Notes: generated by a model from the letters alone, not told the origin. Positions 22,631 through 32,300 are shown, numbered from the stretch's first letter. The stretch: DNA of 35,967 nucleotides from Bacteroidales bacterium (GCA_017620015.1 JAFZRE010000001.1:1-35967), one strand, 5' to 3'. Numbers and translations: made by a program.

Positions 22631-24154
22631 ATGGCTAAAAATAAGGAACAGACAGAAGAACCGCTTGAAAAACAGCTTTGGAAAGCGGCTGACAAACTGC
22701 GCAAGAACATTGATGCGGCAAAATACAAGGATGTTGTACTTGGATTGATTTTCCTGAGATATATTTCCGTTTCGTTTGAACAGCTGTACGCACAGCTCGT
22801 GGAACAGCAGTCTGATGGTGCAGACCCCGAAGACCGCGACGAGTATGCAGCCGAGAATGTTTTCTATGTTCCGGCAGACGCAAGATGGTCGTATCTGGTA
22901 TCGAAGGCAAAGCATCCGCTAATCGGAAAATACATTGATGATGCCATGGATGCCATTGAGCGGGAGAACAGAACCTTGAAGGGCATTCTGCCGAAAGTGT
23001 TTTCGCGTTCGGAACTCGACCCCACCGGTCTGGGCGAACTTATTGACCTTGTTGGCAATTCCACCTTGCAGAACACCAGTACAAAGAGCGCCGACCTGCT
23101 TGGTCATGTGTTCGAGTATTTCCTTGGCGAATTTGCCTTGGCGGAGGGCAAGAAGGGCGGACAATTCTACACACCGCGAAGTGTCGTGGAACTGCTTGTG
23201 AATATGCTGGAGCCATACAAGGGTCGTGTGCTCGACCCGTGCTGCGGTTCGGGTGGAATGTTTGTGCAGAGCGAAAAGTTTGTGAAGGAGCATCAGGGAC
23301 GGATAGAGAACATATCGGTTTACGGGCAGGAAAGCAACCAGACCACCTGGCGACTGTGCAAGATGAACCTTGCCATACGCGGCATCGATGCTTCGCAGGT
23401 GAAGTGGAACACCGAAGGTTCGTTCCTAAACGATGCGCACCGCGATGTTAAGGCCGACTTCGTGATGGCAAATCCGCCGTTCAACGACAGCGACTGGAGC
23501 GGCGACCAGTTGCGCAACGATGCCAGATGGCAGTACGGAGTGCCGCCTGCAGGCAATGCCAACTTTGCTTGGATTCAGCATTTCATTTATCATTTGGCAC
23601 CGCAGGGACAGGCAGGCTTTGTGCTTGCCAAAGGTTCTCTCACCTCCAAGACGGGTGGCGAGGGTGAAATCCGCAAGGCGCTTATTGACAAGGGTATGAT
23701 TGCCTGCATAGTGAACTTGCCCGCCAAGTTGTTCCTTAATACCCAGATTCCGGCTTGCCTGTGGTTTGTTACCCGCAACCGCACCAAGCGTGCCGGTGAA
23801 ATATTGTTTATTGATGCCCGCAACGAGGGGCATCTCATAAATCGCCGTACGCGAGAACTTTCGGAAGACGATATTCTGAAAATTGCACGCACCTATCATT
23901 TGTGGCGCGATGAGTCGGCAGACTATCAGGATGTTGCCGGCTATTGTGCTTCCGTGCCAGTGAGCCGTGTTGCCGAACTCGACTATGTGCTTACGCCTGG
24001 CCGTTATGTGGGTTTGCCCGAGGAGGAAGACGACTTCGACTTTGCCGAGCGTTTCACAGCCTTGAAAGCCGAGTTTGAGCAGCAGCTGAAGGAGGAAGAA
24101 CGGCTGAACAAGGTGATTTTGGAGAATTTGGGGAAGATAAAGATTAATGGATAG
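22631..24154 (+). CDS. hsdM: Type I restriction-modification DNA methyltransferase subunit HsdM
   Basis: The 507-residue protein is an N6-adenine methyltransferase. An N-terminal helical HsdM_N region (LEKQLWKAADKLRKNIDA) is followed by GGQFYTPRSVVELLVNML (177-194), the SAM-binding motif DPCCGSGGMF at 202-211 and the catalytic motif NPPF at 281-284. The length is normal. Two copies normally join one HsdS to methylate the target, and two HsdR complete the restriction enzyme. It starts an operon with the RhuM-like gene 8 bases downstream. The start lies directly after a strong inverted repeat, so expression may be tightly set, as expected for a modification gene. Confidence 0.95.
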   Translation: MAKNKEQTEEPLEKQLWKAADKLRKNIDAAKYKDVVLGLIFLRYISVSFEQLYAQLVEQQSDGADPEDRDEYAAENVFYVPADARWSYLVSKAKHPLIGKYIDDAMDAIERENRTLKGILPKVFSRSELDPTGLGELIDLVGNSTLQNTSTKSADLLGHVFEYFLGEFALAEGKKGGQFYTPRSVVELLVNMLEPYKGRVLDPCCGSGGMFVQSEKFVKEHQGRIENISVYGQESNQTTWRLCKMNLAIRGIDASQVKWNTEGSFLNDAHRDVKADFVMANPPFNDSDWSGDQLRNDARWQYGVPPAGNANFAWIQHFIYHLAPQGQAGFVLAKGSLTSKTGGEGEIRKALIDKGMIACIVNLPAKLFLNTQIPACLWFVTRNRTKRAGEILFIDARNEGHLINRRTRELSEDDILKIARTYHLWRDESADYQDVAGYCASVPVSRVAELDYVLTPGRYVGLPEEEDDFDFAERFTALKAEFEQQLKEEERLNKVILENLGKIKING

Positions 24155-24162
24155 ATAGAATT

Positions 24163-25164
24163 ATGGAAAAGAATGGAATCATAATTTATAATACCGAAGA
24201 CGGTAAAGTTAGTGTTACGCTATACGCCAAGGATGGTTCGGTTTGGATGAATCAGAAACAGTTGGCAGAACTTTTTGACACCTCTGTGCCAAATATCAAC
24301 ATTCACATAACTAACATTCTGAAAGATAATGAATTGGATGCAAATTCAGTTATTAAGGAATACTTAATAACTGCTTCTGATGGCAAAAATTATAACACAC
24401 AGTTCTATTCGCTTGAAATGATTTTGGCGATTGGATTCCGTGTGCGTAGCAAGCGTGGCACGCAATTCCGCATTTGGGCTAACAAGAATCTCAAAGAATT
24501 CATTGTAAAAGGTTTTGTTATTGATACTGAGAGACTGAAGAATCCAGATGGTCGTCCCGATTATTTTGACGAACTACTTGAGCGCATACGCGATATTCGA
24601 GCTAGCGAAAAGCGGTTCTATCAGAAAATTCGTGACCTTATGATGCTTAGTAGCGATTACGACAAAACCGACAAGGCAACGCAGATGTTTTTTGCAGAGA
24701 CACAGAACAAATTGCTATATGCCGTAACCAACAAGACCGCGTCCGAAATCATAGTTAGCCGTGCCGATGCTTCCAAGCCCAATATGGATCTCACTTCGTG
24801 GAAGGGCAACGTGGTTCGCAAGCAGGATATTTATATTGCCAAGAATTATCTAACCTCGGATGAAATTGATACTTTGAACCGTCTGACTGTACTGTTTCTC
24901 GACTCTGCAGAACTGCGGGTAAAAGAAAGGCAGGATTTGACACTTGGCTATTGGCGGGGTAGTGTTGATTCGCTTTTGGGATTCCAAAACAAAGCCGTGT
25001 TGCAGGGAGCAGGAAAGATTTCGACAAAACAAATGGAAGACAAGGTAGAAGCCGTTTATGCAGAGTTTGACCAACGGCGTAAAGCATTTGCAGCACAAGA
25101 AGCCGATGCCGAAGAAGCAGAGGAACTGAAGCAGTTGGAAGAAGAGATAAAAAAAAGAAATTAA
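24163..25164 (+). CDS. RhuM-family (virulence RhuM-like) protein
   Basis: The 333-residue protein has the RhuM N-terminal pattern VWMNQKQLAELFDTSVPNIN (27-46), a DNA-binding-like domain, then FYSLEMILAIGFRVRSKRGT and FRIWANKNLKEFIVKGF. The middle has ADASKPNMDLTSWKG, and the C-terminus (about 285-333) is a charged coiled coil rich in Glu, Ala and Lys. RhuM was named from Salmonella pathogenicity island 3; the biochemical role is unsettled, and homologues are often found within type I restriction operons, as here. Eight bases after hsdM and seven before hsdS, it is surely co-transcribed and may modulate the complex. Confidence 0.85.
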   Translation: MEKNGIIIYNTEDGKVSVTLYAKDGSVWMNQKQLAELFDTSVPNINIHITNILKDNELDANSVIKEYLITASDGKNYNTQFYSLEMILAIGFRVRSKRGTQFRIWANKNLKEFIVKGFVIDTERLKNPDGRPDYFDELLERIRDIRASEKRFYQKIRDLMMLSSDYDKTDKATQMFFAETQNKLLYAVTNKTASEIIVSRADASKPNMDLTSWKGNVVRKQDIYIAKNYLTSDEIDTLNRLTVLFLDSAELRVKERQDLTLGYWRGSVDSLLGFQNKAVLQGAGKISTKQMEDKVEAVYAEFDQRRKAFAAQEADAEEAEELKQLEEEIKKRN

Positions 25165-25171
25165 AATAACT

Positions 25172-26275
25172 ATGACCGAGTGGAAAGAATATAAGTTGGG
25201 AGATTTGACGGTTGATGGTAAAGGCAGTTATGGAATAGCTGCGCCTGCCGTTGACTATGATGCGAACAAATATACCTATTTGAGGATTACAGATGTAAAT
25301 GATGATGGCACATTAAACAAAAATGGATTGAAATCCGTTGATGATAAGAATGCATCAAAATATTTATTGCAGCAGAATGATATTGTTTTTGCGAGAACGG
25401 GTGCAAGTGTTGGTCGAAGTTATTTTTACGATGGACGAGATGGAGAACTTGTCTATGCTGGATTCTTGATTAAATATAGCATTGACCCATTAAAAGTCAA
25501 TCCAAAAATTTTAAAATTCTATACCCATTCTCAAGCATATTATGATTGGATAACAGCTGTAGATAATGGAGCGACAAGAGGCAATATAAATGCTCAAACA
25601 TTTGCTTCAATGCCCGTTTCGTTGCCAGAAAGAAAAGTGCAAGATAAAATCGTTTTCATCCTTTCTTCTCTTGACGACAAGATAGACCTTCTGCACCGCG
25701 AGAACGCCACCTTGGAGCAGATGGCGGAGACGATGTTTAGGCAGTGGTTTGTGGTGGAGAGGAAGGAAGAGTGGGAGGAAGGAAAATTGGGGGATTTAAT
25801 AGATGTCAAATACGGAAAAGACCATAAGAAATTATTAGACGGAAAGATTCCTGTAATTGGATCGGGCGGTGTCATGCGTTATGCTGATACTGCATTGTAT
25901 AGCAAAGAATCTGTATTGATACCAAGAAAAGGGTCTTTGAATAATGTAATGTATATAAATGAACCTTTTTGGACCGTGGATACTATGTTTTATACAGAAA
26001 TGCGGCGTCCTAACATTGCTAAATTTGTATATCACCTTATGAAAGGTCAAGATTTGGCAAATATGAATGTTGGTTCGGCTGTTCCAAGTATGACCACAGA
26101 AGTGCTAAATAATATTCCAATAGATATCCCACCGCAAGAGGTTTTTGATAAATTTGAAAATGCAGTTGTGTCATTGTATAACAAAAAAGAACAAAATAAT
26201 AAACAAATCATAACACTCACAGAAACAAGAGATGGGTTGCTGCCGAGGTTGATGAGCGGGGAGGTGAAATTGTGA
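25172..26275 (+). CDS. hsdS: Type I restriction-modification specificity subunit HsdS
   Basis: The 367-residue protein has two target recognition domains. The first spans about 1-150 (WKEYKLGDLTVDGKGSYGIA onwards) and ends in the central conserved helix QDKIVFILSSLDDKIDLLHR. The second starts at EEWEEGKLGDLIDVKYGKD and ends in a C-terminal helix (FENAVVSLYNKKEQNNKQI) and GLLPRLMSGEV. The two halves each bind one part of a bipartite DNA site; the actual site cannot be predicted. Both recognition domains are AT-rich while the central helix region is GC-rich, a sign of domain exchange. At 367 residues it is slightly short but complete. It follows the RhuM-like gene by seven bases. Confidence 0.92.
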   Translation: MTEWKEYKLGDLTVDGKGSYGIAAPAVDYDANKYTYLRITDVNDDGTLNKNGLKSVDDKNASKYLLQQNDIVFARTGASVGRSYFYDGRDGELVYAGFLIKYSIDPLKVNPKILKFYTHSQAYYDWITAVDNGATRGNINAQTFASMPVSLPERKVQDKIVFILSSLDDKIDLLHRENATLEQMAETMFRQWFVVERKEEWEEGKLGDLIDVKYGKDHKKLLDGKIPVIGSGGVMRYADTALYSKESVLIPRKGSLNNVMYINEPFWTVDTMFYTEMRRPNIAKFVYHLMKGQDLANMNVGSAVPSMTTEVLNNIPIDIPPQEVFDKFENAVVSLYNKKEQNNKQIITLTETRDGLLPRLMSGEVKL

Positions 26276-26288
26276 ACACGCGTGTTCA
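26273..26288. repeat. 16-base palindrome over the hsdS stop codon
   Basis: TGAACACG and CGTGTTCA are exact reverse complements with no spacer; the first three bases are the hsdS stop codon. Without a loop or T tract it is not a classic terminator and could be an operator or recombination remnant. Confidence 0.6.
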
Positions 26289-26415
26289 GAATTCAAATGC
26301 CTTTATGAATAACGCAAATATTTACAATGCATTAATAATTGTAGTATTCATCAAACAAGATATCTATAATACGGATAGCTGTTGAAAAACATATAATAAA
26401 ATCTGTGACAAAACT
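26289..26415. other. Intergenic stretch between hsdS and the XRE gene
   Basis: AT-rich sequence with no credible ORF or RNA gene. It leads into the XRE promoter and marks the junction at which the regulator, peptidase and PIN genes begin. Confidence 0.5.
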
Positions 26416-26444
26416 TTTGGTTTTGATAATTGTTTGTAACTTTG
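26409..26444 (+). promoter_or_regulatory. Promoter of the XRE-ImmA-PIN operon with a small dyad
   Basis: TTTG (26416-26419) is followed after 17 bases by TAACTTTG (26437-26444), a near-consensus promoter. CAAAAC and GTTTTG (26409-26414 and 26420-26425) form a 6-base dyad over the -33 box, a possible binding site for the XRE protein. Confidence 0.5.
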
Positions 26445-26496
26445 CCACGGGAATGGATAAGACAAAAGATTGATAACAAACAATAAAACAAAACCA

Positions 26497-26832
26497 ATGG
26501 AATCAGTTGTCGGAAGAAACTTAAAGCTTTTGCGCGACGCAAACGGCTACAAGCAGGAAACCGTTGCGGAGTTTTTGGGCGTCAACCGCTCGGCATACGC
26601 AAACTACGAAAGCGGCAGCCGCGAAGCGCCTGTAAATGTGCTCGAAAAAGCGGCGGCTTTGTTCGGATGCGAGCTCAGCCTTTTGTTCGAGGAGGAAGAA
26701 AAAGCCCTTCATGGTGCCCTTGCCTGCGCTTTCCGCGCCGACAATCTCTCGCCTGCCGACATGAAGGAGGTGGCCGATTTCAAGAACATAGTTTTGAATT
26801 ACATGAAAATGGAAAGGCTGCTGGAAAAATGA
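26497..26832 (+). CDS. XRE-family helix-turn-helix regulator
   Basis: The 111-residue protein has an N-terminal HTH of the XRE/Cro type: GRNLKLLRDANGYKQETVAEFLGVNRSAYANYESG, with the usual recognition pattern near residues 20-42. The short C-terminus is helical and may dimerise. The ATG at 26497 is preferred to a TTG at 26470, and a near-consensus promoter lies 53 bases upstream. The stop overlaps the start of the metallopeptidase gene as ATGA, so the two are translationally coupled. The pairing with an ImmA/IrrE-type peptidase is the known repressor/anti-repressor layout of ICEBs1 and related systems. Confidence 0.9.
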   Translation: MESVVGRNLKLLRDANGYKQETVAEFLGVNRSAYANYESGSREAPVNVLEKAAALFGCELSLLFEEEEKALHGALACAFRADNLSPADMKEVADFKNIVLNYMKMERLLEK

Positions 26833-27563
26833 AAAAGATAGATTTAGAAACCGCCGAAATGCTTGCTGCAAAGATGCGTAGCGAATATCTGCGCATATCG
26901 GGCACCGAACCGCTAAACACAAAGACTGCCTTGCGCCAGCTGAACATAATGGCTGTTTTCAGCCCAATGTCCGACAACATTTTCGGACTGTCGATAGTTT
27001 CGCCCGACAGAAAAAACAGGTTTATGCTCGTCAATAGCAACATAACCCGCGGCGCACAGCATTTTACCGTCGCCCACGAACTATACCACCTGTATTTCGA
27101 CGATAATCCGCAGCCCCATTTCTGCAGTCAGCCCTTCACCGACCCGGCAGAGCGTTCGGCCAACATGTTCGCTTCGGCCTTGCTGATGCCCAAGGACGGC
27201 ATTCTGATGAACATTCCGGCAGAAGAACTGAAGAATAAGGAGGTCGGCATCGATACGGTAATCAGGCTGGAACATCTCTACGGCATTTCGCACAGTACCA
27301 TGGTGGTTAGGCTGAAGGAATTGCACATTATCAAGCCCGACTACGCCGATATGCTTGCCAGTCTTGTTGTCACCAGGGAGGCTGCCTTGCGCGGTTTTGG
27401 CAGCGAACTGTACCAGAAAGGCGATGGAAAAAGACTTGTAATCGGCGACTTCGGAGCAAAAGCCCGCAAGCTTTTTGAGGAAGAACGCATTTCCGAAGGG
27501 CACTACATAGAACTGCTTAATCTTATCGGTTATGGCGAAAACCAAGGTTGTGCTGGATGCTGA
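26829..27563 (+). CDS. ImmA/IrrE-family zinc metallopeptidase
   Basis: The 244-residue protein has the zinc-protease motif HELYH (His83, Glu84, His87) and a downstream acidic helix AERSANMFASALLMP with Glu108 as the likely third ligand, the fold of COG2856 peptidases. In characterised systems such enzymes cleave a partner XRE repressor; the coupled XRE gene is the obvious substrate here, by inference. I chose the ATG at 26829, which overlaps the XRE stop; a longer frame to 26667 lies inside the XRE gene and looks non-coding. The C-terminal third (about 150-244) is helical with no known motif. Its end overlaps the PIN gene by 32 bases. Confidence 0.87.
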   Translation: MKKIDLETAEMLAAKMRSEYLRISGTEPLNTKTALRQLNIMAVFSPMSDNIFGLSIVSPDRKNRFMLVNSNITRGAQHFTVAHELYHLYFDDNPQPHFCSQPFTDPAERSANMFASALLMPKDGILMNIPAEELKNKEVGIDTVIRLEHLYGISHSTMVVRLKELHIIKPDYADMLASLVVTREAALRGFGSELYQKGDGKRLVIGDFGAKARKLFEEERISEGHYIELLNLIGYGENQGCAGC

Positions 27564-28041
27564 TGTGCTCATTCACTTTGCAAAAGGTGGTATGCTTAGT
27601 GTTTTGCCAAGCATATTGCCTGAATTTGAGCATATCATTCTGAAGCCTGTTTACGATGAGATAAAAACAATCAGAAGCCAGGTTGACAACCAGATTAACC
27701 TTTTGAAAAATATTTCCTTGGAAGATTTCAATCCCCAAGGTGAGATGATGAGGGAATATGCCGTACTCACCAGCAGTTTTGGCAAGGGCGAAAGTGCCTG
27801 CATGGCATATTGCAAATTTACAAATAATGTGATTGGCAGCAGCAACCTGAAGGACATAAAGGACTACTGCGCCAAGGAGCAGATAACCTATCTTACAACT
27901 CTTGATTTCCTGTATTATGCTTACATGAGAGGCAAAATCACCGAAGCGGAATGCAGGCAGTTTGTCTCCGATGTAACTTCAAAGGGTAGCCATTTGCCAC
28001 AATTTGACATCGCAAGTTATATCCCTTCGGTTGATATATGA
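27532..28041 (+). CDS. PIN-like domain protein, probable RNase toxin-like component
   Basis: The 169-residue protein starts KVVLDADVLIHFAKGG, with Asp9 and Asp11 in the position of the first PIN acidic residues. Later acids fit the fold: Glu43 (VYDEIKT), Glu87 in GKGESACMAYC, and Asp108 in SSNLKDIKDYC. PIN domains are Mg-dependent ribonucleases, often toxins of toxin-antitoxin pairs. Here no separate small antitoxin is present; the overlap of 32 bases with the metallopeptidase gene and the upstream XRE gene suggests a three-gene unit in which regulator or peptidase restrains the nuclease. That role is inferred. A DUF3368-type assignment is also possible. Confidence 0.75.
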   Translation: MAKTKVVLDADVLIHFAKGGMLSVLPSILPEFEHIILKPVYDEIKTIRSQVDNQINLLKNISLEDFNPQGEMMREYAVLTSSFGKGESACMAYCKFTNNVIGSSNLKDIKDYCAKEQITYLTTLDFLYYAYMRGKITEAECRQFVSDVTSKGSHLPQFDIASYIPSVDI

Positions 28042-28052
28042 ATCGCTGAAGA

Positions 28053-28070
28053 TTTGGAATCAATTCCAAA
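28053..28070. promoter_or_regulatory. Operator-like dyad 1 upstream of the ATPase gene
   Basis: TTTGGAAT-CA-ATTCCAAA is a perfect inverted repeat, 8-base arms with a 2-base spacer. Its core TTTGGA/TCCAAA is shared with dyad 2, whose centre is 40 bp away. Confidence 0.6.
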
Positions 28071-28087
28071 AAAGTAGTAAAATTGCA

Positions 28088-28115
28088 AAGTTTTTGGATT
28101 GTATTCCAAAAACTT
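28088..28115. promoter_or_regulatory. Operator-like dyad 2 overlapping the ATPase promoter
   Basis: AAGTTTTTGGA and TCCAAAAACTT are perfect 11-base arms around TTGTAT. It ends three bases before the -7 box at 28119 and would cover the -33 region, so a protein bound here should block transcription. Confidence 0.65.
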
Positions 28116-28118
28116 TTG

Positions 28119-28126
28119 TACCTTTG
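28119..28126 (+). promoter_or_regulatory. -7 box of the DUF4143 ATPase gene
   Basis: TACCTTTG matches TAnnTTTG, 24 bases before the ATG at 28151. A TTG at 28099-28101 inside the loop of dyad 2 could be the -33 element, 17 bases upstream. Confidence 0.6.
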
Positions 28127-28150
28127 CGCTGAATTGTCAAACGCAAAAAT

Positions 28151-29350
28151 ATGAAACTAATACAGCGAGAGCAATATATAGAAAAACTCAAATCCCTGAG
28201 TAACAAGAAAATAATAAAGGTTATAACTGGTGTGCGGCGCTGTGGCAAGAGCACCCTTATGCAATTGTTTCAGCAGGAATTGCTCAATACAGGAGTTAAC
28301 GAGGAGCAAATCATAAACATAAATTTTGAGAATTATGATTTTATTGAATTGCGCGATGCCAAAGCCCTGTATCAGTACATAAATGTTCGCCTTGCTGGTA
28401 GCATACAGCATTATGTGTTTCTAGACGAAATACAGCATGTCGGCAATTATGCCGATGTTGTGGATGCGTTGTTTGTAAAGGATAATGTCGATTTGTACAT
28501 TACCGGCTCAAACGCCTATCTGCTTTCAAGCGAAATAGCCACGCTGCTGTCGGGCAGGTATGTGGAAATAAAGCTGTTGCCCCTGTCGTTCAAGGAATAT
28601 GTTGTAGCAAGCGGCAATATGCATGACCTTGAAAAAAAGTATGCAGAATACATTACTTTTTCGTCGTTCCCGTATGCCAAGGCGTTTGGGGGAGACGAAC
28701 AACTGGCGAACGATTACCTTAGAGGTATATACAGCACCATAGTCCTTAAGGATGTAATGCAGCGCAATAGCATAAGCGACACTATGATGCTTGAGAATGT
28801 AATGGCTTTTCTGGCGGACAATATAGGCAACACATTGTCGGTCAAGAAAATTGCCGACACCCTGACATCGATGGGCAGAAAAGTAGATGTTAAAACCATT
28901 GAAAAGTACTTGTCAGCGCTTTGCCAGAGTTTCATCCTGTATCCAGCAAAAAGATATAATATAAAAGGTCGCCAGCTGCTGAAAACAATGGAGAAATATT
29001 ATCTGGTTGATGTGGCACTTAGGAACACGCTTCTGGGTGCAAAAAGCACAGACTGGGGACATATACTTGAAAATGTTGTTTTTTTGGAACTGCTGAGGCG
29101 TAACAACAATGTGTATATCGGCAAGACAGATGCGCTTGAGATCGACTTCATAACAGTTAATATGCAGAATGTGGCTTATTATCAGGTTGCTGCAACAGTG
29201 CGCGACCAAGCTACACTCGAAAGGGAACTGCAGCCGTTAAAGGCAGTGAAGGATAATTTCCCAAAAACAATTCTTACCTTGGATACCGACCCTGTGTCGT
29301 ATCATGATGGCATTAAGCAGCAAAATGTGTTAGACTGGTTATTAGAATAA
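28151..29350 (+). CDS. AAA-family ATP-binding protein with DUF4143 (COG1373)
   Basis: The 399-residue protein has Walker A GVRRCGKST at 27-35, Walker B YVFLDEIQHV with Asp92 and Glu93, and a sensor-like ITGSNAYLLSSE. The C-terminal half is DUF4143, with a winged-helix-like stretch (IADTLTSMGRKVDVKTIEKYL) and a nuclease-fold remnant ending in ALEIDFITV. These ATPases are common, often multicopy, in Bacteroidetes and archaea, and their role is unknown. The gene has its own dyad-controlled promoter and ends eight bases before hsdR, so hsdR may depend on this promoter. It looks like a later insertion between hsdS and hsdR. Confidence 0.88.
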   Translation: MKLIQREQYIEKLKSLSNKKIIKVITGVRRCGKSTLMQLFQQELLNTGVNEEQIININFENYDFIELRDAKALYQYINVRLAGSIQHYVFLDEIQHVGNYADVVDALFVKDNVDLYITGSNAYLLSSEIATLLSGRYVEIKLLPLSFKEYVVASGNMHDLEKKYAEYITFSSFPYAKAFGGDEQLANDYLRGIYSTIVLKDVMQRNSISDTMMLENVMAFLADNIGNTLSVKKIADTLTSMGRKVDVKTIEKYLSALCQSFILYPAKRYNIKGRQLLKTMEKYYLVDVALRNTLLGAKSTDWGHILENVVFLELLRRNNNVYIGKTDALEIDFITVNMQNVAYYQVAATVRDQATLERELQPLKAVKDNFPKTILTLDTDPVSYHDGIKQQNVLDWLLE

Positions 29351-29357
29351 TAAACTT

Positions 29358-32300
29358 ATGAATACGCTCCACGAATCCGATATAGAGCAGATGCTCATCG
29401 ACCAGCTGAAAGGCAAGGGATACGAATATCTTTATGGTCCCGACATTGCGCCCGACAGCGAAACGCCTATGCGTGCCAGCTTCGAGGAAGTTGTACTGCG
29501 CGACAAACTTGAAAATGCTGTAAAGCGGCTCAATCCTTCTCTGCCCTATTCGGTGCAGGACGAAGCGGTGAAAACCGTGCTGCGTATCAGTTCACCCGAC
29601 ATTCTGGCAAACAACGAGGAATTCCACCGTCTGCTTACCGAAGGCATACCCGTATCGGTGCACAAGGATGGTGCAGAGCGAGGCGAACGCATCTGGCTTA
29701 TCGACTTTAACGACCCGAACAATAACGAATTTACAGTTGTAAACCAGTTTACTATCATCGAGAACGGACACAACCGCCGCCCCGATGTATTGCTGTTCGT
29801 TAACGGTCTGCCCTTGGTCATCTTCGAGTTGAAGAACGCAGCAGATGAGAATGCCACTATACAAAGTGCATACCGCCAGATTGAAACCTACGAGCAGCAG
29901 ATTCCGTCGCTGTTCACCTACAACGCCCTGATTGTCATTTCAGACGGATTGGAAGCGCGGGCTGGTTCGCTTTCGGCAGGTTTCAGCCGTTTCTCCGCTT
30001 GGAAAAGCGAGGATGGCGAAAATATAGCTTCGCACCTTGTAGGCGAACTCGAGGTGCTTGTCAACGGAATGATGAGCAAGGAGACTTTGCTCGACCTTGT
30101 ACAGTCGTTCACCGTGTTCGAGAAGCAGAAGCAGGAGGACTTGAAGACTGGGCTCACAACAATAAGGACGGTTAAGAAAATTGCCGCCTACCATCAGTAC
30201 TACGCCGTGAACAAGGCTGTTGAATCGACCTTGCGAGCCACTGGCATCAACAAGCTTTCCGCCGTGGCGGAATCGCCAGCCAACTATGGCTTCAAGACAG
30301 TGCAGGAACAGCATCCCGGCGACCATCGTGCCGGCGTGGTATGGCACACGCAGGGTAGCGGGAAATCACTCACAATGGTATTCTACACAGGAAAAATCGT
30401 GCAGAGGCTCAACAATCCTACCATCGTGGTCATCACCGACCGCAACGACCTTGACGACCAGCTTTTCGATACTTTCACCGGTGCAAAGCAACTGCTCAGG
30501 CAGACGCCAGTGCAGGCCGAAAACCGCGAGCACTTGAAAAAACTGCTGTCGGTGCAGTCGGGAGGCGTGATTTTTACCACAATACAGAAATTTCAGCCCG
30601 AAACCGGTAATGTTTACGACACCCTTACCGACCGCAGCAATGTAATTGTCATGGCAGACGAGGCTCACCGCACGCAATATGGTTTCAAAGCCAAGAATGT
30701 GGATGTGAAGAACGAAGCCGACGAAGTCATCGGTTCGGAAATCAAGTATGGCTTTGCTAAATATCTTCGCGATGCACTACCAAACGCCACTTATCTTGGT
30801 TTCACGGGAACGCCCATCGAGGCAACCGACAAGAATACGCCAGCGGTGTTCGGCAACTACATCGATGTTTACGACATTGCACAGGCAGTTGAGGATGGTG
30901 CTACCGTGCGCATCTTCTACGAAAGCCGTCTCGCCAAGGTTGAACTCAGCGACGAAGGCCGTCAGCTTGTCGAGGACCTTGATAAGGAACTGGAAACTGA
31001 CAATATGAACGATGTCCAGAAGGCAAAGGCGAAATGGACACAGCTCGAAGCCTTGATAGGTAGTCCGAACCGTCTGAAAAACATAGCGAAAGATATTGTC
31101 ACTCACTTCGAGGAGCGGCAGAAAGTGTTTGAGGGCAAGGCGATGGTTGTGGCTATGAGCCGCCGAATTGCCGCCGAGTTGTACGACGAAATCGTAAAGT
31201 TGCGTCCCGAATGGCATTCCGACGATTTGGCAAAGGGCGCAATCAAGGTTGTTATGACATCTTCCGCATCGGACGGTTCCAATATTTCAAAGCATCACAC
31301 CACAAAAGAGCAGCGTAGGGCGTTGGCGGAACGCATGAAAGACCCTGACGACGAGTTGAAGCTCGTCATTGTGCGCGACATGTGGCTCACAGGTTTCGAT
31401 GTACCTTGCCTTCACACGCTCTATATCGACAAGCCTATGCAGGGGCACAACCTTATGCAGGCAATAGCCCGCGTCAACCGCGTATATAAGGATAAGCCCG
31501 GTGGATTGGTCGTTGATTATCTAGGTATTGCATCCGACCTGAAGAAAGCACTGGCGTTCTATTCCGATTCGGGAGGCAAGGGCGACCCGACACAGCAGCA
31601 GGAACAGGCAGTGTCGCTTATGCAGGAGAAGCTGGAAGTGGTGCAGCAGATGTTCTTCGGCTTCGACTACAAGCAGTATTTCACAGCCGACACCTCGGGA
31701 AAACTTTCGTGGATTCTGAAAGCCGAAGATTTCATTCTGGGCTTGGACGATGGCAAGAAACGCTTTGTCAACGAGGTTACAGCCTTGGGCAAGGCGTTCG
31801 CACTGGCAATTCCGCAGGATGCAGCTATGCTTGTAAAGGACGAAGTCGCCTTTTTCCAGGCTGTGAAGGCAAGACTTTGTAAGTTTGACCAGACCAATAC
31901 AGGCAAGACCGACGAGGAGATTGAAACTACTATCCGTCAGGTAATCGACAAAGCGCTTGTTTCGGAAAAAGTCATTGACATTTTCGATGCAGCAGGTATA
32001 AAAAAGCCCGACATTTCAATTCTTTCGGAAGAATTCCTGATGGAACTGAAAGGCATGGAGCACAAGAATATTGCCTTGGAAGTTTTGCGGAAATTATTGG
32101 AAGATGAAATAAAGGCTCGCTCAAAGTTCAATCTGGTGGAAGGCCGCACATTGATGGAGATGCTAGACAATTCTATCAAGCGCTATCACAATAAGATAAT
32201 TACGGCAGTCGAAGTCATCGACGACCTTATTGAATTGAGCAAAATAATGGTCGGCAAAGACAAGGAGGCAGAAAATATGGGCTTGACAACTTACGAATAT

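Noticed and set aside
26667..27563. Longer 298-residue frame for the metallopeptidase
   Set aside because: The first 54 codons lie out of frame within the XRE gene and look non-coding; the ATGA overlap at 26829 gives a natural start.
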